A stretch of 14,616 nucleotides of DNA from an uncultured Flavobacterium sp. (lineage in GTDB: Bacteria > Bacteroidota > Bacteroidia > Flavobacteriales > Flavobacteriaceae), in assembly GCF_946220915.1 (NCBI RefSeq), contig NZ_CAMIHH010000082.1, positions 1 through 14,616 on the forward strand. The letters run 5' to 3'. Below the pieces are notes generated by a model that saw only the letters and a program-made list of their open reading frames with translations, did not search any database and had not been told where the DNA came from. Shown piece by piece: positions 1 to 7,900 of this stretch (positions are counted from its first letter, which is position 1; each line of letters begins with the position of its first letter). The position numbers and the translations under genes were made by a program.

Positions 1-1281
1 GCATATGTCAGATACGCTAAACATTGGTATTATCATGTCCGGATCTGCGGGATTAGGATATGGATGATCATGTAAAACACCATAATATCCTTCTCCAAAT
101 TTTATTTTTACCGCAGCACCATTTAATGTTGAGGCAGGTTCTAGGGGCTCAGGCATTAAAGTTGAACTATTGTCTCCATCAGGATGTTTTAACGCATAAC
201 CTTCTTCTATCTTTTTGTCAGGGTTATTAGCAGCATTTTGAAGGGACAGAATTTTATTCTTGATAGCAGCATTTTCCATCATCTTCTTTAATTCCTCACA
301 ATTCTCCTCATGCGGATCAGGCATTGGCTCAATGATCCCTATCTCCTCCGCGTTGCCGCAGGGGTCATCCGGGTCCACAAGTTCCGGGTCGCTACCCCCG
401 GTCCTAAAGTATCGCGGGCTCCTGCTAACTTCAGTCCAAAAAATGCCTCCCAAAAAGCCTTCCCCATCTTTATCATCTTCGCCATTATCGCTGTCGTCGC
501 CATTCGGGTCGTTATCGGTTTCGGGCACTGCCATCGAAAGTTCCGCATATTTCGCATCTACAAGGCTTTGGTTATAGGGGTTGCCCGAACCGCTGCCGGT
601 ACCGCCTGAACCGCTGTTCCCTCCCGGGCCGCTGCCGGTACCGCCCGAACCGCTATTGCCGCCTGAGCCTGTGTTGCCCCCGGAACCGCTGCTGCCCGGG
701 CCCTGGCCGCCGGTTACCGGGATGGCAGTGGCCGGCTCCTCTTCACAATCGATACCCTGGTCAGCTTCAAGTAATTCCACTTCCATGGTGCCTGTAAAGT
801 TTTTAAAGTCTGTTCTCCCTTCCAGGAACCCCTGTGCAAAAAGCGGATCCATTTCGTATTTTATAAGCACGGCCTTCGAGTGGCCCCCGCGCTTTTTCAA
901 TACGATGTTGTAAAATATCAAATCTGACGATTTTGGGTCGTTAAAGCCAAAGGTATAGTTGGCATTACCATTTTTGTACTCCACCTCATATACATAGGTG
1001 TAATCTATGAGGCTTTCCACATCGGCAAGCGTACGGTAGCTGCCGCCTTTTGCCGCGTGCTTCGACAGCTTTTCCATTCCCGTTCCGCCGGGCTGTTTCA
1101 GGTGGGCTGCCAGTTCCGTCATTTTTTGCTGTGCCTCGCGGCCTGTAAGCGCCCTGTGCTTTGCAAAGGCATGCTGCTGTTTCCTGAACGGAAGGTCCTG
1201 CTCTTCGGCACAATTTGCCAGCAATAGCAGTGCAGTTACACACAGCAGCAAGGGCCGCAATCTTTTCAGTTTTTGTTTCAT
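1..1281 (-). CDS. Surface-type lipoprotein with Gly/Ser linker and JAMM-like C-terminal motif (partial, 3' end missing)
   Basis: The minus-strand frame is open for 427 codons from an ATG at 1281 to the window edge, so the C-terminus is missing. Residues 1-24 form a lipoprotein signal: basic start MKQKLKR, Leu-rich core, and LLANC with Cys24. Asn at -1 is atypical. The residues after the Cys (AEEQD) are acidic, as in Bacteroidota lipoprotein export signals, so surface display is inferred. The order is then a charged globular region (about 30-188), a Gly/Ser/Asn linker (about 190-233), an Asp-rich stretch (about 255-272) resembling calcium-binding loops, and a Cys-containing C-terminal part. 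His404-Asp-His406-Pro followed by Ser422-Val-Ser-Asp425 resembles the HxHP...SxxD metal site of JAMM/MPN proteins, but the 15-residue spacing is longer than usual. The last ~100 codons are clearly AT-richer than the rest. The gene faces away from nrnA. I do not recognise the family; reading frame and lipoprotein class are secure, function is not. Confidence 0.85.
   Translation of the reverse strand, partial: MKQKLKRLRPLLLCVTALLLLANCAEEQDLPFRKQQHAFAKHRALTGREAQQKMTELAAHLKQPGGTGMEKLSKHAAKGGSYRTLADVESLIDYTYVYEVEYKNGNANYTFGFNDPKSSDLIFYNIVLKKRGGHSKAVLIKYEMDPLFAQGFLEGRTDFKNFTGTMEVELLEADQGIDCEEEPATAIPVTGGQGPGSSGSGGNTGSGGNSGSGGTGSGPGGNSGSGGTGSGSGNPYNQSLVDAKYAELSMAVPETDNDPNGDDSDNGEDDKDGEGFLGGIFWTEVSRSPRYFRTGGSDPELVDPDDPCGNAEEIGIIEPMPDPHEENCEELKKMMENAAIKNKILSLQNAANNPDKKIEEGYALKHPDGDNSSTLMPEPLEPASTLNGAAVKIKFGEGYYGVLHDHPYPNPADPDMIIPMFSVSDIC
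584..714 (-). repeat. 39-base tandem repeats encoding a Gly/Ser linker
   Basis: A GC-rich block inside the lipoprotein gene contains two near-identical adjacent copies of a 39-base unit (590-628 and 629-667), followed by degenerate copies. Each unit encodes 13 residues of Gly, Ser, Asn and Thr (GSGGTGSG-like). The block lies between the N-terminal region and the Asp-rich/C-terminal region, as expected for a flexible spacer. The multiple-of-three period keeps frame when copies are gained or lost. Confidence 0.75.
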
Positions 1282-1392
1282 AAGCATTTATAAATTATTG
1301 GTTGATATTCGTGGTTTTTTTATATAGAGCATTTATTTACCCAAAAGGTTGGGACGCAATGCAACAATTTTAAAAAAATTATTTCAGGCGGT

Positions 1393-1429
1393 ACAGGTAG
1401 GAATTACCTGTGTGGCACAAACAGGTAAT
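1393..1429. promoter_or_regulatory. Three alternating ACAGGTA/TTACCTGT motifs (candidate operator or RNA switch)
   Basis: ACAGGTA at 1393-1399, ATTACCTGT at 1403-1411 and ACAGGTAAT at 1421-1429 lie in alternating orientation. Copies 2 and 3 form a perfect 9-base inverted repeat around a 9-base loop (GTGGCACAA). Copy 1 can also pair with copy 2 (7 bases, short loop), so the two hairpins exclude each other. No T-tract follows, so a terminator is unlikely. The site is about 100 bases upstream of both divergent genes (lipoprotein at 1281, nrnA at 1528). The repeats are seen directly; a regulatory role is inferred. Confidence 0.5.
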
Positions 1430-1493
1430 ATTCCCAATGCTGATGTTTGTTGTTAGGGAGTGTTATCCGGAATTTCCCTCTTTGGTATGGTTC

Positions 1494-1523
1494 TTGGTCT
1501 TCCCGTAAAAAAATGTAACTTCG
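1494..1523 (+). promoter_or_regulatory. Bacteroidota-type promoter for nrnA
   Basis: TTG at 1494-1496, a 19-base spacer and TAACTTCG at 1516-1523 fit the Bacteroidota form TTG-N17-23-TAnnTTTG with one mismatch. The expected transcription start, about 5 bases downstream, falls on or beside the ATG at 1528. The mRNA may therefore have almost no leader. Confidence 0.55.
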
Positions 1524-1527
1524 CAGA

Positions 1528-2541
1528 ATGATGACATCCGAAGATATTGCACAGGTGAAGCAATTGCTGGCGGCACCAAAAAAAATTGCCATACTACCCC
1601 ACCGCAACCCCGATGGCGATGCCATGGGTTCCAACCTGGGGCTGTACCATTTCCTAAAGCAGAAAGGCCATGACGTTACCGTGATTGCGCCCAATGAGTT
1701 TCCTGATTTCCTGTCGTGGCTCCCCGCTGCCGGAACTGTTAAGGTATTTGAGCGCGAGCCCGAAACGGCCACCCGCATCCTACAGGATGCCGATATTGTT
1801 TTTACCCTCGACTTTAATACCCTGAGCCGCCTTGGCGACCCGATGGAGGCCGTGCTTAAAGGCCTTGACGTGCCCTTTATCATGATCGACCACCATCAGG
1901 AACCTGCCGATTATGCCCGGTACAGGTTCTCGGACACAGGGTATGGGTCCACCTGCGAAATGGTGTACCACTTCATTTTGGCACTGGGTGAAAAGCAATT
2001 GATCGACAAAACCGTTGCTACCTGCCTGTACACCGGCATCGTAACTGATTCCGGCTCTTTCCGATATCCGCTTACCACGGGCACTACCCATCGCGTAGTA
2101 GCCGATTTCATCGACCTGGGAGTTGACAACAGCGCCATACACAGCCTGCTGCTGGATAACCATTCGCACAACCGCATCCAGATATTGGCAAGGGCTTTGC
2201 AAAATATGCAGGTGCTCCCCGCCTATAAAACCTCCTACACGTTCCTCAGCCAGGAGGAGCTCAATGCCTTTGGGCACAGTAAGGGCGATACCGAGGGCAT
2301 CGTCAATTACGGCCTTAGCATGAAAAACATTGTATTTACAGCGTTTTTTACCGAAAATAAGGAAGAAGGCATCATTAAAATATCGTTCCGCTCCAAGGGA
2401 GGTTTCGATGTTAATAAGTATGCCCGCCAGCATTTTAGCGGAGGCGGCCATATTAATGCCGCCGGGGGGAAAAGTACAGAGACCCTGGAGGCCACCATAA
2501 AAAAATTTATTGCTACTTTAGCAACCACGAAAATTGACTGA
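1528..2541 (+). CDS. nrnA: DHH/DHHA1 family nanoRNase / pAp phosphatase (NrnA-like)
   Basis: The 337-residue protein matches the length and layout of bifunctional oligoribonuclease/pAp phosphatases, which degrade 2-5 nt RNA fragments and dephosphorylate 3'-phosphoadenosine 5'-phosphate in the cytoplasm. DHH-domain motifs are in order: HRNPDGDAMGS (25-35), DFN (95-97), DHH (121-123) and TDSGSF (173-178). These carry the Asp/His ligands for the Mn2+ centre. The C-terminal DHHA1 substrate-binding motif GGGHINAAGG is at 305-314. Two Met codons are adjacent (1528 and 1531); either may start translation, and the promoter-like box ends only 5 bases upstream. The stop overlaps the region just before gldI (ATG 2546), so the two are probably co-transcribed. 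Family assignment is firm; which activity dominates in vivo cannot be read from sequence. Confidence 0.95.
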   Translation: MMTSEDIAQVKQLLAAPKKIAILPHRNPDGDAMGSNLGLYHFLKQKGHDVTVIAPNEFPDFLSWLPAAGTVKVFEREPETATRILQDADIVFTLDFNTLSRLGDPMEAVLKGLDVPFIMIDHHQEPADYARYRFSDTGYGSTCEMVYHFILALGEKQLIDKTVATCLYTGIVTDSGSFRYPLTTGTTHRVVADFIDLGVDNSAIHSLLLDNHSHNRIQILARALQNMQVLPAYKTSYTFLSQEELNAFGHSKGDTEGIVNYGLSMKNIVFTAFFTENKEEGIIKISFRSKGGFDVNKYARQHFSGGGHINAAGGKSTETLEATIKKFIATLATTKID

Positions 2542-2545
2542 TGCC

Positions 2546-3103
2546 ATGAAGAAGATAATTATAGCCGCCCTGTTATTTGGAGCCATCCTTACGGGATGCT
2601 CACAGCAGCAGGCACGGCAGCCGTTAAGCCATAGTTCGGGCACCTTCATGAAGGAGTCCATCGAACGCAACAAAAAGCTTGTAGCCAATGAAGAGTCCCG
2701 GATCGATTCGATCATAAAGAGCAGCCCTGCTGTAAAATACATCGCTTCCGATAAGGGTTTCTGGTACCGCTATGAAGCCGAGGTTACTACCGATACCGTT
2801 ACGCCAAAGCGTGGCGATGTGGCCTATTTTGATTATGAAGTAAAGAATATTGAGGGGAACCTGATTTATAGTGAAACAGAGCTGCGCCCCCAGGAATATT
2901 ATGTAGATAAGGAAGATATAATGATGGGCCTGCGCTACGGCATCAAGCTGATGAACAAAGGCGAAAAGGTTACATTCCTCTTCCCGTCGCACATGGGCTA
3001 CGGCTACCACGGCGACAATAAAAAAATTGGCACCAATGAGCCGCTTATATGCACCGTTACACTAAATGATATTAAACCGGAAACAGAAATAAAGCAGAAC
3101 TAA
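2546..3103 (+). CDS. gldI: GldI-type gliding motility FKBP peptidyl-prolyl isomerase lipoprotein
   Basis: I start this gene at ATG 2546 rather than at the TTG at 2534. The ATG gives a clean lipoprotein signal, MKKIIIAALL then LTGC with Cys18, and lies 4 bases after the nrnA stop. The 185-residue product has a short charged helix-rich region after the Cys and an FKBP-type domain from about residue 82 to 178. That domain contains a RGDVAYFDYEV strand, the FLFPSHMGYGYHGDN segment and a final ICTVTLNDI strand. It resembles GldI, an FKBP-like envelope lipoprotein known to be needed for gliding in Flavobacterium johnsoniae. The likely role is folding of envelope components of the gliding/T9SS machinery. 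The next gene, another PPIase, starts 6 bases after the stop, indicating an operon. GldI identity rests on overall sequence resemblance and lipoprotein-FKBP layout. Confidence 0.88.
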   Translation: MKKIIIAALLFGAILTGCSQQQARQPLSHSSGTFMKESIERNKKLVANEESRIDSIIKSSPAVKYIASDKGFWYRYEAEVTTDTVTPKRGDVAYFDYEVKNIEGNLIYSETELRPQEYYVDKEDIMMGLRYGIKLMNKGEKVTFLFPSHMGYGYHGDNKKIGTNEPLICTVTLNDIKPETEIKQN

Positions 3104-3109
3104 TTAATA

Positions 3110-4219
3110 ATGAAACCAATGACGAGTCTTTTTTTAAGTTTAGTTGCCATCTTATTTTCATGCAACAGCAATACCACAGCCACACCATCTGCCGATCCGC
3201 TGGGTGATGGCATGTATGCCGAGATAACCACCAACAAAGGTGTTATCGTTGTGCAGCTGGAATACCAGAAAACCCCGCTTACCGTGGCCAATTTCGTTAG
3301 CCTTGCCGAAGGTAAAAACGACATGGTTTCGGCCGACCTTAAAGGCAAGCCTTTTTACAATGGCCTGAAATGGCACCGCGTTATCAAAAACCCTCCTTTC
3401 ATGATACAGGGTGGTGACCCCAAGGGAGACGGTTCCGGTGGGCCAGGCTATAAATTTGCCGACGAGATCGTTCCTGAACTTAAGCACGACAAGGGCGGTG
3501 TACTTTCTATGGCCAATGCCGGAAAAGGTACCAATGGCAGCCAGTTCTTCATTACACACGTAGCCACACCGCACCTTGATGGCCTGCATACTGTTTTCGG
3601 TCACGTAGTACAGGGCATGGATATCGTAAACAGCATTGAGCAGGGTGATGTAATGCAAACGGTAAAGATCCTTCGCATTGGCAAGGATGCTAAAAAATTC
3701 GATGCCCCTAAGGTTTTCAAGGAATACTACGAAAAAGCAGCAACGGACCTGAAAAAGAAAGCCGATGCCCTTAATAAAGTAAAGGCTGAACAGGCTGCGC
3801 TTCTGGCAAAAGAAAAAGCAAGCGGCACTAAAACATCTTCAGGGCTTATTTACAAGTTCATAAAGAAAAGCGGCAATGCGAAACCGGCAGATGGCACACA
3901 GGTACGCATAGGATATTCCGGCTATCTTGAAGATGGCGGCCTGTTCGACTCCAGCGACCCTGCAATTGCAAAAAAATTTGACAAATACATCCAGCAGAAA
4001 GATGCAGCAGGCGCTTATGTTCCGTTCCCTTTCAGTACGGGTGCAAAGAGCGGCATGATACCGGGTTTCCTTGAAGGGCTTGACCTTATGGTGCCCGGCG
4101 ACAAAATGCTGTTATTCATACCGGGCCACCTGGGCTACGGCGAAATGGGTGCCCCACGTGCAGGTATAGGGCCAAATGCCAACCTTATTTTTGAGGTGGA
4201 AATGCTTCCGGCACAATAA
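3110..4219 (+). CDS. Cyclophilin-FKBP fusion peptidyl-prolyl isomerase lipoprotein
   Basis: The 369-residue protein begins with MKPMTSLFLS and a lipobox ILFSC (Cys18), so it is a predicted periplasm-facing lipoprotein. Residues ~35-195 form a cyclophilin domain with FYNGLKWHRVI, FMIQGGDPKGDGSGGPG, SMANAGKGTNGSQFFIT and HTVFGHVVQGMD, including the catalytic Arg and the QFF motif. A Lys/Ala/Glu-rich helix follows (~200-240), probably a coiled coil. Residues ~243-369 form an FKBP domain with VRIGYSGYLEDGGLFDSS, MIPGFLEGLDLM, a GHLGYGEMGAP loop and LIFEVEML. Both isomerase classes are thus in one chain, suggesting a two-domain folding factor for exported proteins. It directly follows gldI and is ended by a strong terminator at 4238-4269, making it the last gene of the nrnA-gldI operon. 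Confidence 0.93.
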   Translation: MKPMTSLFLSLVAILFSCNSNTTATPSADPLGDGMYAEITTNKGVIVVQLEYQKTPLTVANFVSLAEGKNDMVSADLKGKPFYNGLKWHRVIKNPPFMIQGGDPKGDGSGGPGYKFADEIVPELKHDKGGVLSMANAGKGTNGSQFFITHVATPHLDGLHTVFGHVVQGMDIVNSIEQGDVMQTVKILRIGKDAKKFDAPKVFKEYYEKAATDLKKKADALNKVKAEQAALLAKEKASGTKTSSGLIYKFIKKSGNAKPADGTQVRIGYSGYLEDGGLFDSSDPAIAKKFDKYIQQKDAAGAYVPFPFSTGAKSGMIPGFLEGLDLMVPGDKMLLFIPGHLGYGEMGAPRAGIGPNANLIFEVEMLPAQ

Positions 4220-4237
4220 TTCAATTGAAAATTACGT

Positions 4238-4269
4238 AAAAAGGACATCTGCTACAGATGTCCTTTTTT
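4238..4269. terminator. Bidirectional Rho-independent terminator
   Basis: AAAAAGGACATCT (4238-4250) pairs perfectly with AGATGTCCTTTTT (4256-4268) around a 5-base GCTAC loop. The run of T on the plus strand and A on the left arm let it serve both the PPIase gene and the convergent gene ending at 4299. Confidence 0.9.
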
Positions 4270-4298
4270 CATAATGGATATATAGTGTTTTGACGGTA

Positions 4299-4730
4299 TT
4301 AAAATTTCCAGTCGAATTCGTCCTTTGCATTGATGATCGCACCTACTTCCACACGTATAACATCGCCAAATTCCACCTGGAATATTACCCAGTTGGCTTC
4401 ATTGAAATAATTATCGACCGTATCGAAATTTTCATTTTCAAATGATTTCATCCCTTTACCCTGAAGATCGGGCAACAGCTGCCCCCAGCCCGCCCCAATG
4501 ACTTTTCTTTCAAAAAGCTCAGCATCGGGGCTGGAAGTAATGATATACCCAAGCCTCATATCCTCGTCCTGGTAAAAGGTAAGCCGCAGTTTTTTGTCAT
4601 TATACAGGTATATCGCATTTTTATCCTCATCCCTGTATTTTCTGTCGGGTTCACCATAAATCGATTTTACATCGCTTTCCTTCATCCCGAACAGCAGCTT
4701 GCCTATGCCGTTTTTAAGTTCAATTTTCAT
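4299..4730 (-). CDS. Small acidic cytoplasmic protein, unknown function
   Basis: The 143-residue protein has no signal peptide or membrane segment and is rich in Asp, Glu, Phe and Tyr. Near the N-terminus LLFGMKESDVKSIYGEPD resembles the short 'G(M/L)...V...G.PD' pattern seen in small two-layer domains such as SmpA-like or immunity-type proteins. The middle strands (AIYLYNDKKLRLTFYQDE) look beta-rich, and the C-terminus ends in FDWKF. I do not recognise a defined family. It is a stand-alone gene with a good promoter (TATTTTTG at 4754-4747) and a shared terminator downstream. Its compact acidic form is like many immunity proteins, but no toxin gene adjoins it, so that reading is speculative. 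Confidence 0.8.
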   Translation of the reverse strand: MKIELKNGIGKLLFGMKESDVKSIYGEPDRKYRDEDKNAIYLYNDKKLRLTFYQDEDMRLGYIITSSPDAELFERKVIGAGWGQLLPDLQGKGMKSFENENFDTVDNYFNEANWVIFQVEFGDVIRVEVGAIINAKDEFDWKF

Positions 4731-4746
4731 TGCTGTAGTGTTTCTG

Positions 4747-4754
4747 CAAAAATA
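4747..4754 (-). promoter_or_regulatory. -7 box TATTTTTG for the 4299-4730 gene
   Basis: Read on the minus strand, TATTTTTG matches TAnnTTTG exactly and ends 16 bases before the ATG at 4730. No clear TTG is seen at the expected upstream distance. Confidence 0.5.
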
Positions 4755-4936
4755 GCCTTTCTCAAATTAGAGAACCATTAAAAATAAGGTTAATCAAATT
4801 ATAATAGTTTGTTAATGAAATCCAGGGGCATTTCGTTAAAAAAAACCAACGCTGTCGCGGATTGGCAAAGGTTTGGTAAAATGTGTTATGTTTTATTTAA
4901 CTACCGGTTTGTGAAACTATTGGGAATCCAACCCCG

Positions 4937-4944
4937 TAACTTCG
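4937..4944 (+). promoter_or_regulatory. -7 box TAACTTCG for the beta-helix protein gene
   Basis: TAACTTCG is the same octamer used before nrnA and lies 32 bases before ATG 4977. Upstream TTTG at 4908-4911 is spaced 25 bases and TTG at 4920-4922 is spaced 14 bases, neither ideal. Confidence 0.4.
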
Positions 4945-4976
4945 GAATAAGTATAACAAACTAATTATCAACAATT

Positions 4977-7900
4977 ATGAAAAAAACTACTTTTATCATG
5001 AAGCTTGTTGCTGCAGTAATGCTGCTAACAGGCATGAGTTCGGTAGCACAGTCCATTACCGTTACGAGCGGTGGCGATAGCGGTGCAGGGACACTAAGGC
5101 AGGCTGTGCAGGACATTGCCGCAGGCGGTACGATCCTTTTTGATGCTTCGCTTAACGGAGACAGCATCATCCTTACAAGCGCTATTACTATTGACAAGAA
5201 CATTACCATCAATGGCAACGGCGATGACGCAACAATGCTGAGCGGCGGCGGCGCCAACAGGATATTTACGATCACGACGGGAAGCGTAACCATCAATAAC
5301 ATGATGTTTACCAATGGCTATCATGCAGGCAATGGCGGTGCGCTTCATATATCCGGCGGTACCGTGCTCATCAACAATTCCATCTTTTCTGAAAATGAAG
5401 CTGCCGGAGATACCGCAACCAATGGCGGCGGTGCCATATACATAGAAAACGGCCAGCTTACATTAAATGCTTCTTCACTATCCGGTAACCAGGCAAGCGG
5501 CACATCGGGAAGCGGTGGGGCTATCCTGGCATCAACAGGCGCAACACTTACCATTAATGGTACTGTAATTGCCGAAAATTCAGCAAGCCGTGCTGGCGGC
5601 GGCATCGAAGGGAATGGCGGCAGTACTATAGCACTGAATGACGTTACCCTTGAAGATAACACTACCGGCAGCAACCCGGGCAATGGCGGCGGCCTTCACA
5701 TTACAGGCAGTGGCAACACTACAATTACGGGCAGTAGCGTGCTGAACAATACCGCAGCGGCAGAAGGCGGTGGCCTTTGGAACGGAAGCGGGTCCATGAC
5801 CATTTCGGAAACTCAGATCAGTGGCAATACGGCCAGCGGTGCATTGGCAGACCAGGGTGGCGGCGGAATTTATAACCTTAGCGGAATGCTTACCATCAAT
5901 GCAGGAACAGAAATTACCGGCAATATCGCCAATGGCGCTGCAGGTAGCGGTGGCGGGATACTGAACGACGCAGGCGGTACGCTGGCAGTAAACGGGGCTG
6001 TAATTACGGGAAATACAGCTAACCGTGCAGGTGGCGGCATCGAAGATAACAGCGGCGCTACAGGAATGGTTACACTATCAGGCGTTACCCTCAACGGCAA
6101 TACCACCTTTACGTCTCCCGGTAATGGCGGCGGGCTTCATGTAACAGGCCCAGGTACGGTAACAATAACAGGCGGTACGGTAAATGGCAACAATGCAGGC
6201 GCAGAAGGCGGAGGCCTTTGGAACGGAAGCGGAACCATGACCATAGATGGAACCACAATAACAGAAAATACAGCCAGCGGCAACGGTGCAGACCAGGGCG
6301 GCGGCGGGATTTACAACCTTAACGGTGGTACGCTGATGATAGAAAATGCAACCTTAAGCAATAACACTGCCGACGGTACAGCCGGAAGCGGCGGCGGGAT
6401 ACTGAATGACGTGGGCGCAATGCTAACTGTAATTGATACTGAAATTTCGGGTAACACAGCGGTTCGCGCGGGTGGCGGGATTGAAGACAATTCACTTACC
6501 AGTACCATTATACTTACCAATGTAAATCTTACAGGTAACAGCGTGACCGGCCCTCCCGGCAATGGCGGCGGACTGCATATAACAGGTGCAGGCAGCGCTA
6601 CGATAACCGGGGGCAGCGTGAGTAATAATACTGCTTCCCTACAGGGTGGCGGCCTTTGGAACGGGACAGGTACCATGACTGTATCTGATGTTGACATTGA
6701 AGGCAACACAGCTGAGGGCGATGCAGCAACCGATGGCGGCGGCGGTATATTCAACGTGAGTGGAACAATTGAGATCATCGATTCTGAAATTACCGAAAAC
6801 ACGGCTAACGGTACCAGCGGAAGCGGTGGCGGCATTTTCAGTGCGGCAGGGAACATAACGATAGTTAATTCTGAAATAAATGAAAACAGCGCCAACCGTG
6901 CCGGGGGCGGTATCGAGATCATTGCAGGGGTACTTACAGTGAATGGCTCCGAGCTTAACTTTAATGAAACGACTGGCCTTTCGGCCAACCCGGGCAATGG
7001 CGGCGGGCTTCACATCAGCGGTGTGGCTACCGTAGTATTCAATGGTGGTGAAGTAAACGAAAACATAGCAGCCCGCGAAGGCGGCGGCCTTTGGAACCAA
7101 ACCGGCAGCACAATGACCCTGAACAGGGTTACGGTAGATGGCAACTCAGCACTGGGTGCGGGTACCGATGATGGCGGCGGGGGCATTTTTAATAATGGCG
7201 GCACGCTTACGGTTAATTCGTCTACCATTTCGGGCAATTCGGTTACAGGATTGTTTGGCCGTGGGGGTGGCGTACACATTAACGCAGGTACTGCAACCTT
7301 CATGCAGAGTACCATATCGGGCAATACGTCTGTTGCCAATGGCGGCGGTATTTACAATAATGGCACGATAACCATCAATGCCAATACCATAACGCTCAAC
7401 TCGGCACTCGTAAGTGGCGGCGGCATTTATAATAATTCGGAAACTTCAGTAAGCCTTAAAAATACCATTGCCGCAGGTAACATTGCTGTAATTTCCGGAC
7501 GCGACCTTTTCAGCGACAACGGGCTTATCAACTCTGAAGGATATAACCTCGTAGGGATGGATGATGCTGATGATTTTGACAATAACGATAATGATTGGGT
7601 GGGTACATTGGCCAGCCCTATAAGTGCAGGCCTGCAGGACCTTGAGGATAATGGTGGTGAAACCCTTACCCACGCCCTTAACTGTCCAAGCGCTGCTGCT
7701 GACATGGGTGACCCTGATGATATGTTTAACGACCAGAATGATATGGCAGTGTTTAACGGCAGGCGCGACATTGGTGCATTCGAAGCGCAGGAAGCCTGCT
7801 CACTGGACAGTGAAGAATTTGCAATTGGGGCAAAAAGCGTTGTTTATCCTAACCCGTCACTTACAGGAATGTTCAGTGTACAGCTGGCACAAAGCCATGG

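Noticed and set aside
581..913. Pro/Leu-rich plus-strand frame
   Set aside because: It is the antisense of the Gly/Ser linker and flanks of the lipoprotein gene; the PPEP pattern is a mirror of GGC/TCN codons.
1340..1353. CCCAA/TTGGG hairpin upstream of the lipoprotein gene
   Set aside because: Five base pairs without T-tract or repeats elsewhere; expected by chance in an intergenic stretch of this length.
1404..1883. 159-codon minus-strand frame overlapping nrnA
   Set aside because: It is antisense to the well-defined DHH domain and crosses the intergenic inverted repeats; no independent support.
4759..4774. TTCTC/GAGAA inverted repeat upstream of the 4299-4730 gene
   Set aside because: Only five base pairs in AT-rich DNA with a single copy; too weak to call an operator.
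5330..7450. CRISPR-like regularly spaced repeats
   Set aside because: The repeats are in-frame codons of a beta-helix protein with gradual divergence, not identical repeats with unrelated spacers.
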